Part shown: positions 22,517-34,150 of the stretch, in pieces
How positions within the stretch are numbered: position 1 is the stretch's first letter
Layout of the letters: every line of letters starts with the position of its first letter
Position numbers and translations under genes: made by a program
Assembly: GCA_963932465.1 (NCBI GenBank)
Contig: OZ010800.1
Location: 99,963,307-100,027,306, forward strand
DNA from: Maratus speciosus
Lineage: Eukaryota; Arthropoda; Arachnida; Araneae; Salticidae
DNA length: 64,000 nucleotides
Reading direction: 5' to 3'
The notes under the pieces: model-generated
The model's input: the letters and a program-made list of their open reading frames with translations, nothing else
Told to the model about the DNA's origin: nothing
Database searches by the model: none

Positions 22517-23815
22517 GGGGTCTCAGGACTCTTAAAGCTCTAAAATTTTCGAAATTTTAATTTTTTTAGATGTTAAACTTCTATGTTTTCTGAACATTTT
22601 GATATAATTGTTATCTTGAAATTCCCATTAGAACAGAAGTTATGGCATTTAGAATTATAATCGCTCAATAGCTGTGTGACGGACCCGGCAGTACCGCCTC
22701 GTGTCGTCATAGTCATTACACAAGCCTTATAGGATAAAATCCTTTTATTGAAACTAAAATAGGGTGAGTGGTCTGATGAAGCAGATTCAGATTTTTCCTA
22801 AACGGTCAAGCACACCAGCTAGCCTGAAATGCCGCCCGTGGCAGCCAACATATTTTATTCACATCAACAGGGCAAACTCACTAAGCTTGACTTAAAAATA
22901 GTTCTTACCCAACGGCACTCTCCCTCTGACTTCAAAACTCGCTATGTGGATTTGTCCTTCCAGTCTAAACCGTCTCCAAGGAACTGACTTCACTCATCCG
23001 GACTTCGCCTTTTATACTCTTGCAGACTGAGCCAAATGCCCTAAAAATTTAAATAAGCACTCGCGGACGCTGCTAACTGTAGACCCCAGGGACAACAATC
23101 ATACTTCGTAAAAATAAAGTACAGATGTCGCTCTTCACGCTACAAATGTTAAAACATTGGCGTCACGTTCTCATTCGAATAAAGTGCCTCTATAACGGAG
23201 TAACGATACCTTACAGCTGAAGCGGTGTTTCCAAAACTTTGAAGTCATTTTTCTCCAAATGACGTTTTCGGGCATAACGCGCACGATATCTCAAAAACTT
23301 CTGAATATTTTTTCATGAAATTTTCAAAACATATGTTTCATCTTAGTCTGTATAATCTGAACCTAAAATTTCCTTTTTATTGTAAAAAGAATATATTTTT
23401 TTAGGGGTTAATATTGTTGAAATTTTCTAAATTTTGCATTAGCTAAATACAACTTTGTATTAAAAATATAAAAATGCTTTAAATACAAATTTATTTAGGT
23501 TCAGTGTAATTATTATAATCTGATGTATTAGTAGGCACCAAAATTTTCGTTCTAGTTGCAAAATGTATTTTGTAATCGTGCGCGTAAGTTGTTATGCCGA
23601 TTTTCTACTCGTCAAATGTCTGACAGTTTTGAGACCCCTGTAAATCCTAATTCTGCATTTTGCAATTTTTCAAATATTTGAAATGAAAGAACATACTTGT
23701 ATCTTTTATTTCCATTTAAAATTTTGTCTTAATATCGAATACATTTTAAGATATTAAATGTTGAAAATGGTCCTTTTTTTCATTTTTTTTCCAATTTTAA
23801 GAGTCCTGAGACCCC
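22517..23815. mobile_element. TTAA-flanked TIR element interrupted by a solo LTR
   Basis: A 20-bp perfect terminal inverted repeat, GGGGTCTCAGGACTCTTAAA, lies at 22517-22536 and inverted at 23796-23815. TTAA lies immediately outside at 22513-22516 and 23816-23819. TTAA target duplication occurs in the piggyBac and Kolobok superfamilies; the end sequence does not decide. There is no transposase frame. The interior (without the LTR) is about 760 bp, so this is a non-autonomous element. Confidence 0.85.
22675..23215 (+). repeat. solo LTR (Ty3/gypsy-type) inside the TTAA element
   Basis: 541 bp, TGTGACGGACCC to CCTTACA, flanked by GCTG on both sides (22671-22674 and 23216-23219). TTTTATACTC at about 23009 is TATA-like and AATAAA lies at about 23180. 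A single LTR with matching short duplications is the product of recombination between the two LTRs of a full element. The GC content is higher than its surroundings. Confidence 0.8.
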
Positions 23816-24262
23816 TTAATTGAGAATAATTAGCCTCCTCAAACCCGATAATGGTGTTTAAGGAAAACGTAAACGTACCAGAAAATAAACTCAACAAAAT
23901 AAATCTTGATTTTATAAAGGATTCTTCAAACATCGAAAATATGATTAATTGTGCGATTTCTAAATATAGATTACTTTTCCTAATCGTAAGTAATTTTGAA
24001 GTGGTTGATGAATATATTAGTTGGTTCATATATTAAATTTTCCTAGAATTTAGAGAAATATCTCTCATTCTTATTACTGTATGAAAGTACGACTTTGAGA
24101 ATATTTGTTCATTAGATTGATTTATATTTTATAAAATATGATTATTTATATTTTTATAAAATAGAATTAATAATTTAAAAATTTGAATACAAAATCTTTT
24201 AATGTATATCAATACAGTGGAATACGTAAAATTGGGATATTTAATGATATCCGCCTATACAT

Positions 24263-26364
24263 TAGGGTGGGCCGAAAAAAACTTTTTTTTGATTTTCGAT
24301 GATGGGTAGTGCGGAAAAGTGGCCAATAGTGGCACCAAGTTCACACAAAAAATTTGAGATTTTTAGGACAATTCCTATATTTGCCGCTTTTGGCTTGAAG
24401 TTTTGCTAAAATGCTGATTTTTGAACTTTTTTAGCAAAAATTTTAAAAATGTTAAATTAAACTTATTTTAATCGTATTTACTTCTAAAGGCATATTTAAT
24501 GTTCCAAATGTATAAATATGCTCTGATAATGTATTATTTAATTGCTATGTGTATTTTAAATTAGACGATTTTTATAGCCTTTTCGTGTTTAAGTGAGCAA
24601 AAGTTGCATGTATTGTTTGAATCTTTCAACAGTTTCTCTCCTTTGTCTTGTTTATGTAACTTGGTCTTCTTTATTTTTTTCGATGCTTTAAGGGTTACGG
24701 ACGGCAGAATCCCTCAGAAACAGATCTGGAAGGAGAGAAGGGGGTGAGGCGAGAACTTAAGCGAACGCATTGACTCATCGCGATGTTGGGAGAGTGAAGG
24801 AGGAAATACAAGAGGGGAGAAAGTGCGATAAGAGATGCTTATTATTTTTCAGTGCTCGGTTTCCCTGTGACATTTGTTCAGTGTAAAAGTAAAACCTTTT
24901 TCTAGTGCAATACATTGCTTTTTGGATCGTTTAACGTGTCTTTACTGTGTTTTGTGCGTTTTATTACGACGAGTTTAGAAATGACTAGTGCGAAAGTTCA
25001 TGATCATGTAAAGACATGTGATAGCGTGAAAAGTAGCCATTTTTGGGCACCGTGCAAATTGAAAGACTTGCAATTGCCAACTATTGCTGACATCATGCGC
25101 CTCTACTATTGGTTGCGATACGATATAGAAGAAAATCGAGATATTTATCTTCAACCAGTGGATGTTATTATTAAAACGGTAGATGAAAAAGTTTCCGAAA
25201 TCTGGATAAAATCTTCCATACCAGTGGTTTCCCAACGAGCAATTAACGAAAATATTAAAAACTATTACAATGAACGTAGATCATTGGAGAAATCTTGTAA
25301 TCATACGGGCGTTAAAGGAAAGGCGATCTGCGAAGATTTCTTACGAAATGCGGAAACCTCTCTCTTTGACATTGCAGCTTGTAAGTGTAGAGGCTTGAAC
25401 AATTGTAGCTGCGACATCAGACGTAAAGTTCCACATCGGGAGGTGAACTTCTTGAGGGATCAAAGAACTGTTCGAAAAATGTTTATCGGAAATATTGATT
25501 TAAAAACAAGCAAAACTCTTGCAAAGAAAATATCGTGGAAAATGAAGAGGGATACAATTTCAACGATTAATAATGGATCTGCGACAAAGCCTTCAACGAG
25601 TGGAGTTAGATCCAAATGGAAGACAGTTATATTGTTGGAAGATTCAAGTAGTGGGAGCTTTCAAGCAAGCAGTTTGACTGAATCTGAATTTGAACAAGGC
25701 CCTTCAAAGCCAAACACTCCTAAACGCATATTCCTGTCTCACACAGCGTCCGCCATGTCTCAGGGAAACGGAGCACTGAAAATAATAAGCATACCTTATC
25801 GCACTTTCTCCTCTCTTGTATTTCCTCCTTTACTCCCCCAACATCGCGATGAGTCACTGCGTTCGCTTAAGTTCTCGCCTCACCCCCTTCTCTCCTTCCA
25901 GATCTGTTTCTGAGGGATTCTGCTGTCCGTGACCCTCAAAGCATCGAAAAAAATAAGGAAGGCCAAGAGACATAAACAAGACAAAAGAGAGAAACCGTTG
26001 AAAGATTCAAACAATACATGCAACTTTTGCTCACTTGAACGCGAAAAGGCTATAAAAATCGTCTAATTTAAATTACACATAGCAATTAAATAATACATTA
26101 TCAGAGCTTATTTATACATTTGGAATATAAAATACGCCTTTTCAAGTAAATACGATTAAAATAAGTTTAATTTAACATTTTTAAAATTTTTGCTAAAAAA
26201 GTTCAAAAATCAGCCTTTTAGCAAAACTTCAAGCCAAAAGCGGCAAATATAGGAATTGTCCTAAAAATCTCAATTTTTTTGTGTGAACTTGGTGCCACTA
26301 GTGGCCACTTTTCCGCACTACCCATCATCGAAAATCTAAAAAAAGTTTTTTTCGGCCCACCCTA
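24263..26364. mobile_element. TIR DNA transposon with 610-bp arms and 8-bp target duplication (hAT-like size)
   Basis: Ends TAGGGTGGGCCGAAAAA / inverted. The 8-bp duplication CTATACAT lies at 24255-24262 and 26365-26372. The inverted arms run 24263-24876 and 25755-26364 and are very similar throughout. An 8-bp duplication and TAGGG ends are compatible with hAT (or P) elements, but arms this long are unusual for hAT, so the superfamily is left open. Between the arms lies the 5' part of one gene (24981 onward), whose frame runs into the right arm. This suggests an internal deletion derivative. Confidence 0.85.
24981..25913 (+). CDS. 310-aa transposon-encoded protein of unknown function, 3' end running into TIR
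   Basis: I choose the ATG at 24981 (MTSAKVHDHVKTC) over an in-frame ATG at 24915. The upstream 22 codons are hydrophobic and lie just inside the left arm. The protein has no domain I can name. It contains LPTIADIMRLYYWLRYDIEE near the N-terminus, a predicted helical segment, then a Cys-rich patch (LFDIAACKCRGLNNCSC) and a basic stretch. Proteins with an xACKC-x(n)-CxC pattern occur in many arthropod repeat loci; that is general recollection, not a database result. From about residue 258 the codons are those of the right inverted arm, so the C-terminus is probably not native. No DDE triad is visible. It may be the N-terminal, DNA-binding part of a deleted transposase (inference). Confidence 0.6.
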   Translation: MTSAKVHDHVKTCDSVKSSHFWAPCKLKDLQLPTIADIMRLYYWLRYDIEENRDIYLQPVDVIIKTVDEKVSEIWIKSSIPVVSQRAINENIKNYYNERRSLEKSCNHTGVKGKAICEDFLRNAETSLFDIAACKCRGLNNCSCDIRRKVPHREVNFLRDQRTVRKMFIGNIDLKTSKTLAKKISWKMKRDTISTINNGSATKPSTSGVRSKWKTVILLEDSSSGSFQASSLTESEFEQGPSKPNTPKRIFLSHTASAMSQGNGALKIISIPYRTFSSLVFPPLLPQHRDESLRSLKFSPHPLLSFQICF

Positions 26365-26374
26365 CTATACATTA

Positions 26375-26449
26375 ATATCCTCAACAATGGAAGATAACAT
26401 ATCAAATGATTACTAAGATGATACTTGGCGCACTATAAAATTTCTATTC

Positions 26450-26500
<51 letters not shown>

Positions 26501-27469
26501 GCTAACGCTGTCACCGCCGCCGCCGGTTTTGATTTTTTTGTGACCGGAGTTCTTTCTTCGTTAATATTAAGAAAAGTAATGCAGACAAAAATATGAAAAT
26601 AAGTGGTGTTATAGAGAAATATTTGATAAACACGCTGATGCAGACAGTTTTCAAATTGAAGAATTATTTTAAGAGATATTTAATGCTAACTTTCGACAAA
26701 AACGTTCCATTAAAAAGTTTTATAGGAGCAAAAATTGTACATGGGAATTTAATCATTTTTAGATGATTTTACGCGTCAGAATTTCCCGGTGTGCAGACTG
26801 CATTTAGTTTTTTATTTTGACTCTTTTTGGAGGTTTTATTTCTATTTTAAATTCAAATTTTCAAGATTTCGGTAGATATTTTTTACATATTTTAGAAAAT
26901 GGTATTAATTTTAACTGTAACTGTATAAGCAGCACAAACAATAATTTTTGCTTCAAATTAAACATTTATTTTACACATGACTATAAAAACAGAAAATATA
27001 AAAAACAGGAACTCATTGAAAAGTATGTCATAAAAACTATATTTACACGTGAATTTTAAAAGAGAAAGAATATTGTAAAATAATAAATTCATTAACATGC
27101 ATTAGAATTCTTAAATAGAGCCTCTAAAGTTTACGGGCCGGAGCATCACCGCCATATTTAGGTACACTTTGGGTACACGCCTGCTTCTTTACAACTTTAG
27201 CGCCTTGTTGGCGATTTAAAGAATCATTTGTTTATTACATATTATTTGAACTAAATCAATGTATGCACAATAAGACAAGTTCTTCTATTTTTAAAGGTCG
27301 TACTTGTCCTTGAAAATCTTCACATTTTTCAAAAATAATTTTTCTTCCTTAAAGTCCTTTTTATACAAAATCTGCAAAAAGTCCTTAATTTCAAACTCTT
27401 ATTTCTTAATCAGATGTGAAACTCTTCTGCATTTCAGTGAATTTCCGATTTAAAAAAAAATTCAAATAA
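26375..27469. other. no gene seen; poly-A run and GC-rich patches
   Basis: A poly-A of about 44 bases at 26454-26497 is followed by a GCCGCCGCCGG patch (26515-26525). Another GC-richer stretch at 27125-27215 ends in GCGCCTTGTTGGCG. No protein family recognised; an 80-codon frame at 26817-27059 has no recognisable feature. Confidence 0.4.
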
Positions 27470-28256
27470 ATCCCTCTCTTTTCGATATTTTCTTCGCTCC
27501 TTTTTGCTTCCCCTCCCCCCCCCCTCTCAAAAGTGTTCAAAAATCTTTTTTTTTTTTAATTCTACTCTATTTATTATTTTATTGTAACAATATGATAATA
27601 CAAATTTCGTTAAAATTTAATCTATATTCCTCTATCCCAAAATTTTGCTTCCCTCTCTACCCCCCCCCCTCCACCCTTTTCACAATACCCAGTATAGTTT
27701 AAAATTTTTAAAACTGTGATTGTTTAAAACTCTGTTTTTGCTATATCTGTCATTTTATTAAAACAATAAATAAATAACCAATCGTATATTTTTTCGCTCC
27801 CTCCCCACCGAAATTCATGTTTTCCCTCCCACCCCCCTGATACCAAGCACACGAAGTTTAAAGTCTTTAAATATCTTTTTTTTCTGCTTGTTATATGTGT
27901 GAATGTTTAGTAAAGTAAATAAATAACAAGACGTCTACTAATCTCTTCCCTCCCCCCTTTGAAAAAAAAACCTTCTTCCCTTTGCCTTTCCCCCTGTTCA
28001 TAAAATTTAAAATCTTTAAATGCATTCTTTTTTTCTGCTGTTTGTTCCTTTATTGTAATAATGAGTAATTAATTATCTAAAACCCACCCTCTATCTGATA
28101 TGGCCGCTTTCCCTTTAGCTCCCCCCCCCCCCCCCGGTTATTCCTTGCACAAAAAAATTTAAATCTTTAAAGTGTTTAATTTTGAATTTTTTTTTCTCTG
28201 TATAATTTTAAATCTTTAGTAACAATAGTTAATAAGTCATCTAATGAACTTACTAC
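27470..28256. repeat. C-rich degenerate tandem repeat, about 150-bp unit (left part of split array)
   Basis: Five or six diverged units. Each has a pyrimidine block with a poly-C tract (CCCTCCCCCC type), then TTTAAAATCTTTAAA-like sequence, then a T run with TCTGC, then AATAAATAAC-like sequence. Poly-C tracts lie near 27516, 27661, 27830, 27953, and 28122. Similar units resume at 37908, just beyond element B. Confidence 0.7.
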
Positions 28257-29305
28257 TGTAACGACTATCCTGTTATATATGTTTTCGTTCCATTCCCGCC
28301 CCCCTGCATGTTCACTTAAAATTCTTTTTAATACTTCATTTATTTTGTGCATTATAGTAACACAGTGCAGCCCCTAAATTAAATTTAAAATTTAAAAACT
28401 ACATCGCTTGTATTAATTGCCCTTAACATTTAAATTAAATTAGTATAGTTACTCATTTCTTTAATAAAATAAAATCAGTGATTCAGTCTTCAATCCTACT
28501 TTCAGATATTTTCTCGCATAAGACTTAACCTTGCAGAAAAACGTTACTCCTATCTGGTCATAACAAAAGCATTTTAACTTCTTTCACATCCTTATTTGGT
28601 CATGAATATAACTCATCATTAAAATCACTTAACGTGTAAGCTATTCATTAGAATTATTTTCGCACTACACTTTAACATTCAGACCGTTATTTCCATACGT
28701 ATGTGAATGCTGCATTTTTGTGGCAATACTCGTTGCTAATCTTTGCCCTCGCATCTGTTTTGGAAAATGCATGCTGATGCCTTTTTTTCGCTTAACGACT
28801 CTCTCAGTTTTTGACCCTTGGTCCTTATCCAGGAACATTTTTCTGTTTTTACTTAATCGCATTAGTATCAATGTACAGCGAATCTTTCTTTTCCCAGACC
28901 ACAGGAATATGGGGACGTCAAAATATACCCCCCCCCCTATAAAATTCAAATATGTATTTAAGTTCACCGCATGTATTTGGCGATTTTTTTTTTTTACCAG
29001 ACAATGTTTTATGTGCCCCTGGTGCATGGCGCAAACACTTGTAGATTGGCGATATTGCATTTCGCCAAGCACGTGTATTGTAACCGCGTAATCAACCCAC
29101 TTTTTCCCTGATGCTTGCCTCGTGATGTTGCTTTAAGAAGAGGCTTATTATATTCCCTTCTTGTAATTCTCCCCCTCGGCTTTTCAGTACTTAATAAAAA
29201 TCAAAATCGTCGTAATATACTGGAGTTTTTTTTTATTCCGTACCTGGATACCATTTTTCCACTTTACGTGACCTAATGCGGCCTTTTAAAGAACAAACTT
29301 CTTCA
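28257..29305 (+). repeat. left (5') LTR of element B
   Basis: Starts TGTAACGACTATCC and ends ACTTCTTCA. AATAAA lies at about 29195 in the LTR. The segment at about 28960-29080 (GGCGATATTGCATTTCGCCAAG) is similar in layout to the corresponding part of the element A LTRs. Open frames of 123 and 135 codons on opposite strands here are repeat artefacts. Confidence 0.75.
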
Positions 29306-30932
29306 TAAACTTTTTGTCTCATGACCATTTTTTTTTCTCCATTAAAAAAATTAAGGGGGGAGGTACGCGTTCCTGTCCGCGTTTCCTGTCTTCATCTGCA
29401 TGCTTTTCTTCAAGCGGAGGATGCCTGCCGTCATCTACTCGCCTCCTTCTCCTGATGTCCGATCATTTTTAAGACGACCGCCCAACTCCGAAAGGACTGA
29501 CAGCTCCGAGAGTGAAATCCTGTTCCCTAAGAAAGTAGAAACGGATGCTGACTTCCACCCTTCCCCCGTCGGTCAACTCCTCTGTGTAAAGAATCTCCAA
29601 ATTCCTTGATTCTTCATCCCGATGTATGCAGCCCTCGGATCATCGTGTTCACCTGCATTTGTTTTCGCCTGAAATTCATTGCGAGTGCGGTACAGTCGTT
29701 CACCGTTGCATTACATTCCATCTCCGTATGTGTTCGCGATGAAAAAGAAGCCTGTGTTTTTCGCCTGAAAGTCATACCCAGTGAGGTATGATCGTTCTCC
29801 CCTGCACTGAAATATCTGATTATTCTCAATTCTACTATTATGTTTGTTTTTCATCCTGCTAAGCCTTCTCATTTAAAAAAAACCCTGCAAAAAACGTGTG
29901 CATTTCCCTCATGAGTGAAGGTATGTGCTAAGTAAATTTCATCTCAGCGTGTGCAAAAAAAATTTCGCTGTTTGCTTCCAGTTTAGAAAATGAGAGGATC
30001 GCACGAGCGAGTCAGTGAATCGATATCAAGGAATCTTTCCTCTCACTTCTATTTATGCCAGCCAGCCTCCTCAAAATTCTCTGCTTGTGTCGTTTTTATT
30101 TTACCATACTACACCAACTATATGTTTGCGAAGTATTGCTTACCAACAAACTCTTTTTACGCTGTGCATCATGTCATTGAATGATTCTGTCGATAAAAAA
30201 AATCCCGGCAAATCTCTGACTAATATCTCTTTCTTCATTTACGTGTGTGTAAGATTCGTGAGTCTCAGAACGATTCATAAAGAATCGTTCATAACAAGAT
30301 CTACGCCAGTGTCCTCAGGACTGTGAAAATAAAATAAATAGTTCACTCAAGTCATTCTGGGGATACTAAAATAAAATTCCCCAAGCACTATTTCCTAAAT
30401 TCTATGTGGAGCATTTGATAAAGAAGAAATAGCAATCCTCATAGATTTTTTAAAAAGAGCACAAAATAAAAGAGACAAAATTTCAAAATGATACAAAAAA
30501 AGGAAAGAAATGGTGCTCCATAACCACATATCCACCATTTCAGAGTATAAAAGCAGATATTTTTACCCCCCCCCCCCCTCTTTTTCTAAATATAAAATAA
30601 ATATTTGAAAAATAATTTAAATTTCCCAGCAAGTTTTATTCCATTTTTTCTGCTTTCATACTAATAAGTACTCACGAGTACTTGATTAACAAATACTTAT
30701 TAGTAATTGAATCTTATTTACTAATATTATTGTGTTTTTGCACATAATTTTAGGATACGAAAACACGGTAATATTGCTGGTTTTTTGATATTTTGTTATT
30801 TATTTTGTGCAGTTTACTATAATATATTTATAAATATGATATATTTTTCCCATCGCATTGAATTTTCCACTATTCTTATTTAATGCCAAGTTCACCCTCC
30901 CTGTTTAACTCTCAATGGATACTAAAATGTGT

Positions 30933-30963
<31 letters not shown>

Positions 30964-31545
30964 GTCAAAGTTCAAAGAAAAATATTCTTTGTCCCCTTTT
31001 ACTATTTTCTTATAAGGTTAAAATAAGATTTTTTTTTCATGTTTACTCTTTGGCTTTAAATTATTTTAATTTGAAAGAGTTTTAATTTCTTTCATTAAAA
31101 AAAGGAGATATACTTTTTTCTGTCTCTATTAGAAAGATAAAATAAGTATTTAATTTTAACGTTCTCGCTCCCAGTTGTTTTGTTTTGAAAAACTTGCAGT
31201 TTTCATCCATAAAAAAAGGGAATGAATTATTATGAATTTTTTTTCTTCGTCTCTCTTTCTTTTAGTTAAAAAAAAAATCAATCATATTATTCTTTTCCTC
31301 TGAGAAACATAATTTTATCTACAGATAGACCTTTTTTTTGATTTTTTTCATAAAAGGTTTAAATAAGTCCTTTATTTTAATATTTTTTTATAAGTTGCAG
31401 CTATTTTTTTAATGTGATAATTATACTGCTTTATTTCATTCGCTTTTCATTTAACTTGTTTTGTATGTGTTTCATATGTATACGTGTATGCAGAATTTCA
31501 GTAACAATTTTTGATTTGGGAATTTTTTTACAGTAATCATTGACC
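29306..31545 (+). other. long 5' leader of element B
   Basis: About 2.2 kb without gag-like coding. It contains two diverged copies of a TGTTTTCGCCTGAAAT...GTTC-CCNTGCA unit (29659-29711 and 29754-29808), short frames with no domain, and T-rich tracts including a T25 at about 30939-30963. The first gag ATG is at 31546. Confidence 0.5.
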
Positions 31546-32123
31546 ATGTCCTCTAAACAAATTCCAATTAATATAATTCAATTTGATGGAGATCCTGATT
31601 TACTTAAATTCTTTTTTAATCAGATTAGGTCTGTTGCTGAAATTAACAAGTACAGTCCTCAGACTACCATTGCTGTACTTGTAGGAATGTTAACAGGACC
31701 GGCGCAAAAATTTTATGCACAAAATCCAGAACTTCAAAGAATTAAGATCTAAATACGCTTGAAAAAGAATTTGCGGCATATTTATCACCCCCTAGTAAGT
31801 GTGTGGCTGGTGTTGAACATTCGAGTTTATCTCTTCTTCTAGCGGAATTTATTAAAAATCGGACCTATCGGTTAAATGTGTTAGCCGCGACTGTCTATGC
31901 AGACATTAACGATGAAAATGCACGTAACACATTTAAACTAATAAAATTTTTGGAGGCTGTGCCAGCTAACATAAGAATTAATTTACAAGAAGAGGGTATC
32001 AATGATTATCGTGCTGCTGTTGAAAGAGCACAGGTCTTACATGAAATTCTGCATAATGAAAAGATTCTTCATTCATTGCCCTCCGTCAATAAATCTCAAA
32101 ATTATGTCGAAAAATCAACTTAG
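31546..32123 (+). pseudogene. gag: gag (capsid region) of element B, frame-shifted
   Basis: ATG at 31546 (MSSKQIPINIIQFDGDP). This opening and the following helical capsid-like stretch (LVGMLTGPAQKFY) match the style of gag in element C (KIQDQALNFY). A frameshift at about 31750 moves the reading to the next frame (ALEKEFAAYLSPPSK, then FLEAVPANIRINLQEEG), which ends at 32123. The second half corresponds to the FLKKLPKNIKFKLLEEK part of the element C gag. Gag forms the particle that packages RNA. Confidence 0.75.
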
Positions 32124-32317
32124 GGAATTATCTGAAAAAAATAAACGCTTTAACACTTGCACCGCCTGAACAGAAAACAGAGAAGGTAAATAATCAATCA
32201 TTTTAGAACCCGAGAGTCAAAGTAAGCCAAAATATAACTCGAATGCAATGCGCTATGGAAAATATTTCAAAACGCGAAATTTCCCCTTAAAAATTTCCAC
32301 AAAGAAAAGTTGTGACA

Positions 32318-32359
32318 TGCCAGCTATGTTTTCGAAATGGCCACCAAGCCCAATCGTGT
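32318..32359 (+). pseudogene. gag zinc knuckle of element B
   Basis: One frame gives Cys-Gln-Leu-Cys-Phe-Arg-Asn-Gly-His-Gln-Ala-Gln-Ser-Cys, a CX2CX4HX4C nucleocapsid zinc knuckle (Cys codons 32318, 32327, 32357; His 32342). It lies in a short fragment out of frame with the flanking pieces. Confidence 0.8.
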
Positions 32360-32469
32360 TTTAAATGGAAAAGAGTTAACACACGGAGAAAGGCAAATTT
32401 TAACAGAATTCACAATTATCAAGTTCAGGAAAACTAGAACAGTGACACAATTTTTATGCTGATGATTTT

Positions 32470-33099
32470 GTGTCTCAACCATGTGACTTTACATCAGAAA
32501 TATTTTCTTGTGACCCTACAGTACCCAGGATTTCTAAAAAAATGTTAATTAATTCAACCGGTTCACAAACTTCAGATAGCATTAAAATAGCAAATAATGT
32601 CACCACTCAAACAGAAAATGAAAGCGATAACAATGTACACATCATTTGTAGTGCAAACACTCATTCTCCACCACTCCCTCTTGCAAAAGCCAATATTGTA
32701 AACTTTAAAATCACCCTATTGGCTGATTCTGGAAGAAGCATTTCGTTGCTTTCACAAAAATTATTTAATGAACTTAAGCCTACATTAAAGTACAAGAGGC
32801 TATCAACAGCCATAAGCATTGAAACTGTAAATTCGGATGTTTCCTTTTCTTCGTGTATTAGAGCATCCATTAAGTTAGAAAAGAAATCCTACTCTCATCA
32901 TTTCTATATTGTTGATATTCCGGAATCCTCCAGTTTTGAAGGCATTCTTGGTTTCGCTTTCATTATTAGATTTAATATCATCATTGATACTTTCAATAAA
33001 TGCATTCACATTAACAACAGCTTGACTATTCCACTAGAAACATCTGACACTAATGCAAAAGTTAGTGAAGGTAATGTAACACTGTGTGTGATGTTGTGA
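32470..33099 (+). pseudogene. pro: retropepsin-like protease region of element B
   Basis: 209-codon segment without a true start. ITLLADSGRSISLLSQKLF (about residues 80-98) contains the Asp-Ser-Gly active-site triplet of a retroviral-type aspartic protease. IPESSSFEGILGFAFI resembles the later Ile-Leu-Gly motif. The element C counterpart reads LLDSGSTLSLID. It is followed by a frame change into 33084-33305. Confidence 0.75.
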
Positions 33100-33371
33100 C
33101 AAATCAAGATGTTTTCTTAACTCATAAAATCATTTTAGAACCCGAAGAGAAAACATGGTGCTCAGTTTACACAAACAAAAGTATCAAACATGACATAAGA
33201 TATATATTTGAATATTTGGCATATAAAAAAGATATAATAGGGCAAGACGCCATTATTCAAATCGATAAAAAGTCGAAACACAAAAAGAAACCTTCACAAT
33301 TATAACATTTCTTTTCTATATCGCTTAAAAATAATTCTGACACTACCATTCATCTCCCCAAACACACAAAA

Positions 33372-34013
33372 ATGGGTCATTTATCTGAAGTTGAGGAAAT
33401 TCTTGAGCACCCCTCTGATAATTTGGACAAGCATCATAACTCAAAACAACACTTCCTAAGTTTTATCCAGGCATCTAATGATATATTTAAAAAAAAGAAA
33501 GAGGATTTGTCAGCTAATGATTTCAATCCTACACATTTAAGTTCTAATGAAGCAAATACATTGACTAAATTATTATTTAATTACTACCCCGCCTTTTCCA
33601 AATCATTAGATACACTTGGACATGGACATACTGATAAGATTGTGCCTGATTTGAAGTTCATTAATGATTACCCTATAAAAACACTTCCATTTCTCCTGCC
33701 TCAATCTTTGCAAAAAGGTGCTTTGGAATAAAATAAACAACTTCTTGATGACAAAATTATTGAACGTCACTGTTCAGAATGGGTTTGCCCCATGCTTCTG
33801 GTCAAAAAGAAACCAGACGGAACTGGTAAACAGAAATTCACGCTCGCTTTAGATCTTCGAATGGTCAATACAGTTATTCAAGTCTCATCTTACCCCCTTC
33901 CTAAAATTCAAACTATCATTTCAAATCTTTTTCAGTACCGCAATTTTTCTTCTCTCGACTTTCATCAGGCATATCATCAAATTGATCTGCCCCCAACGTT
34001 CAAAATCAGTTAA
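33372..34013 (+). pseudogene. pol: reverse transcriptase N-terminal part of element B, truncated
   Basis: Two pieces are separated by an in-frame TAA at about 33729. AFSKSLDTLGHGHTDK and PIKTLPFLLPQSLQ (33600-33715) are followed by CPMLLVKKKPDGTGK, FTLALDLRMVNTVI and SSYPLPKIQT (33789-33910), then FSSLDFHQAYHQIDLP (33952-33996). These are the first RT motifs, up to the first catalytic Asp region. The frame stops at 34013, before the Tyr-x-Asp-Asp box, and nothing later of pol is present. Confidence 0.85.
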
Positions 34014-34150
34014 TATTTACTACTATGTCTTTAAAGGTTAACTAAAAACCTATATGGAATAACAAATATACAGAATAGCTATATTTGCTATTATTTAGGT
34101 TCCATATATCTTTGAACTTTCATGGTATATCCATTTATACTTTTCTAGTA

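Noticed and set aside
23754..24036. 91- and 61-codon frames at the end of the TTAA element
   Set aside because: Opposite-strand overlapping frames in AT-rich DNA, no motif.
27470..28256. CRISPR-like array
   Set aside because: Units are diverged along their whole length with no constant repeat/variable spacer pattern, and the context is eukaryotic.
28665..29091. 123- and 135-codon frames on opposite strands
   Set aside because: Located within the left LTR of element B; the right LTR copy is broken and no domain is present.
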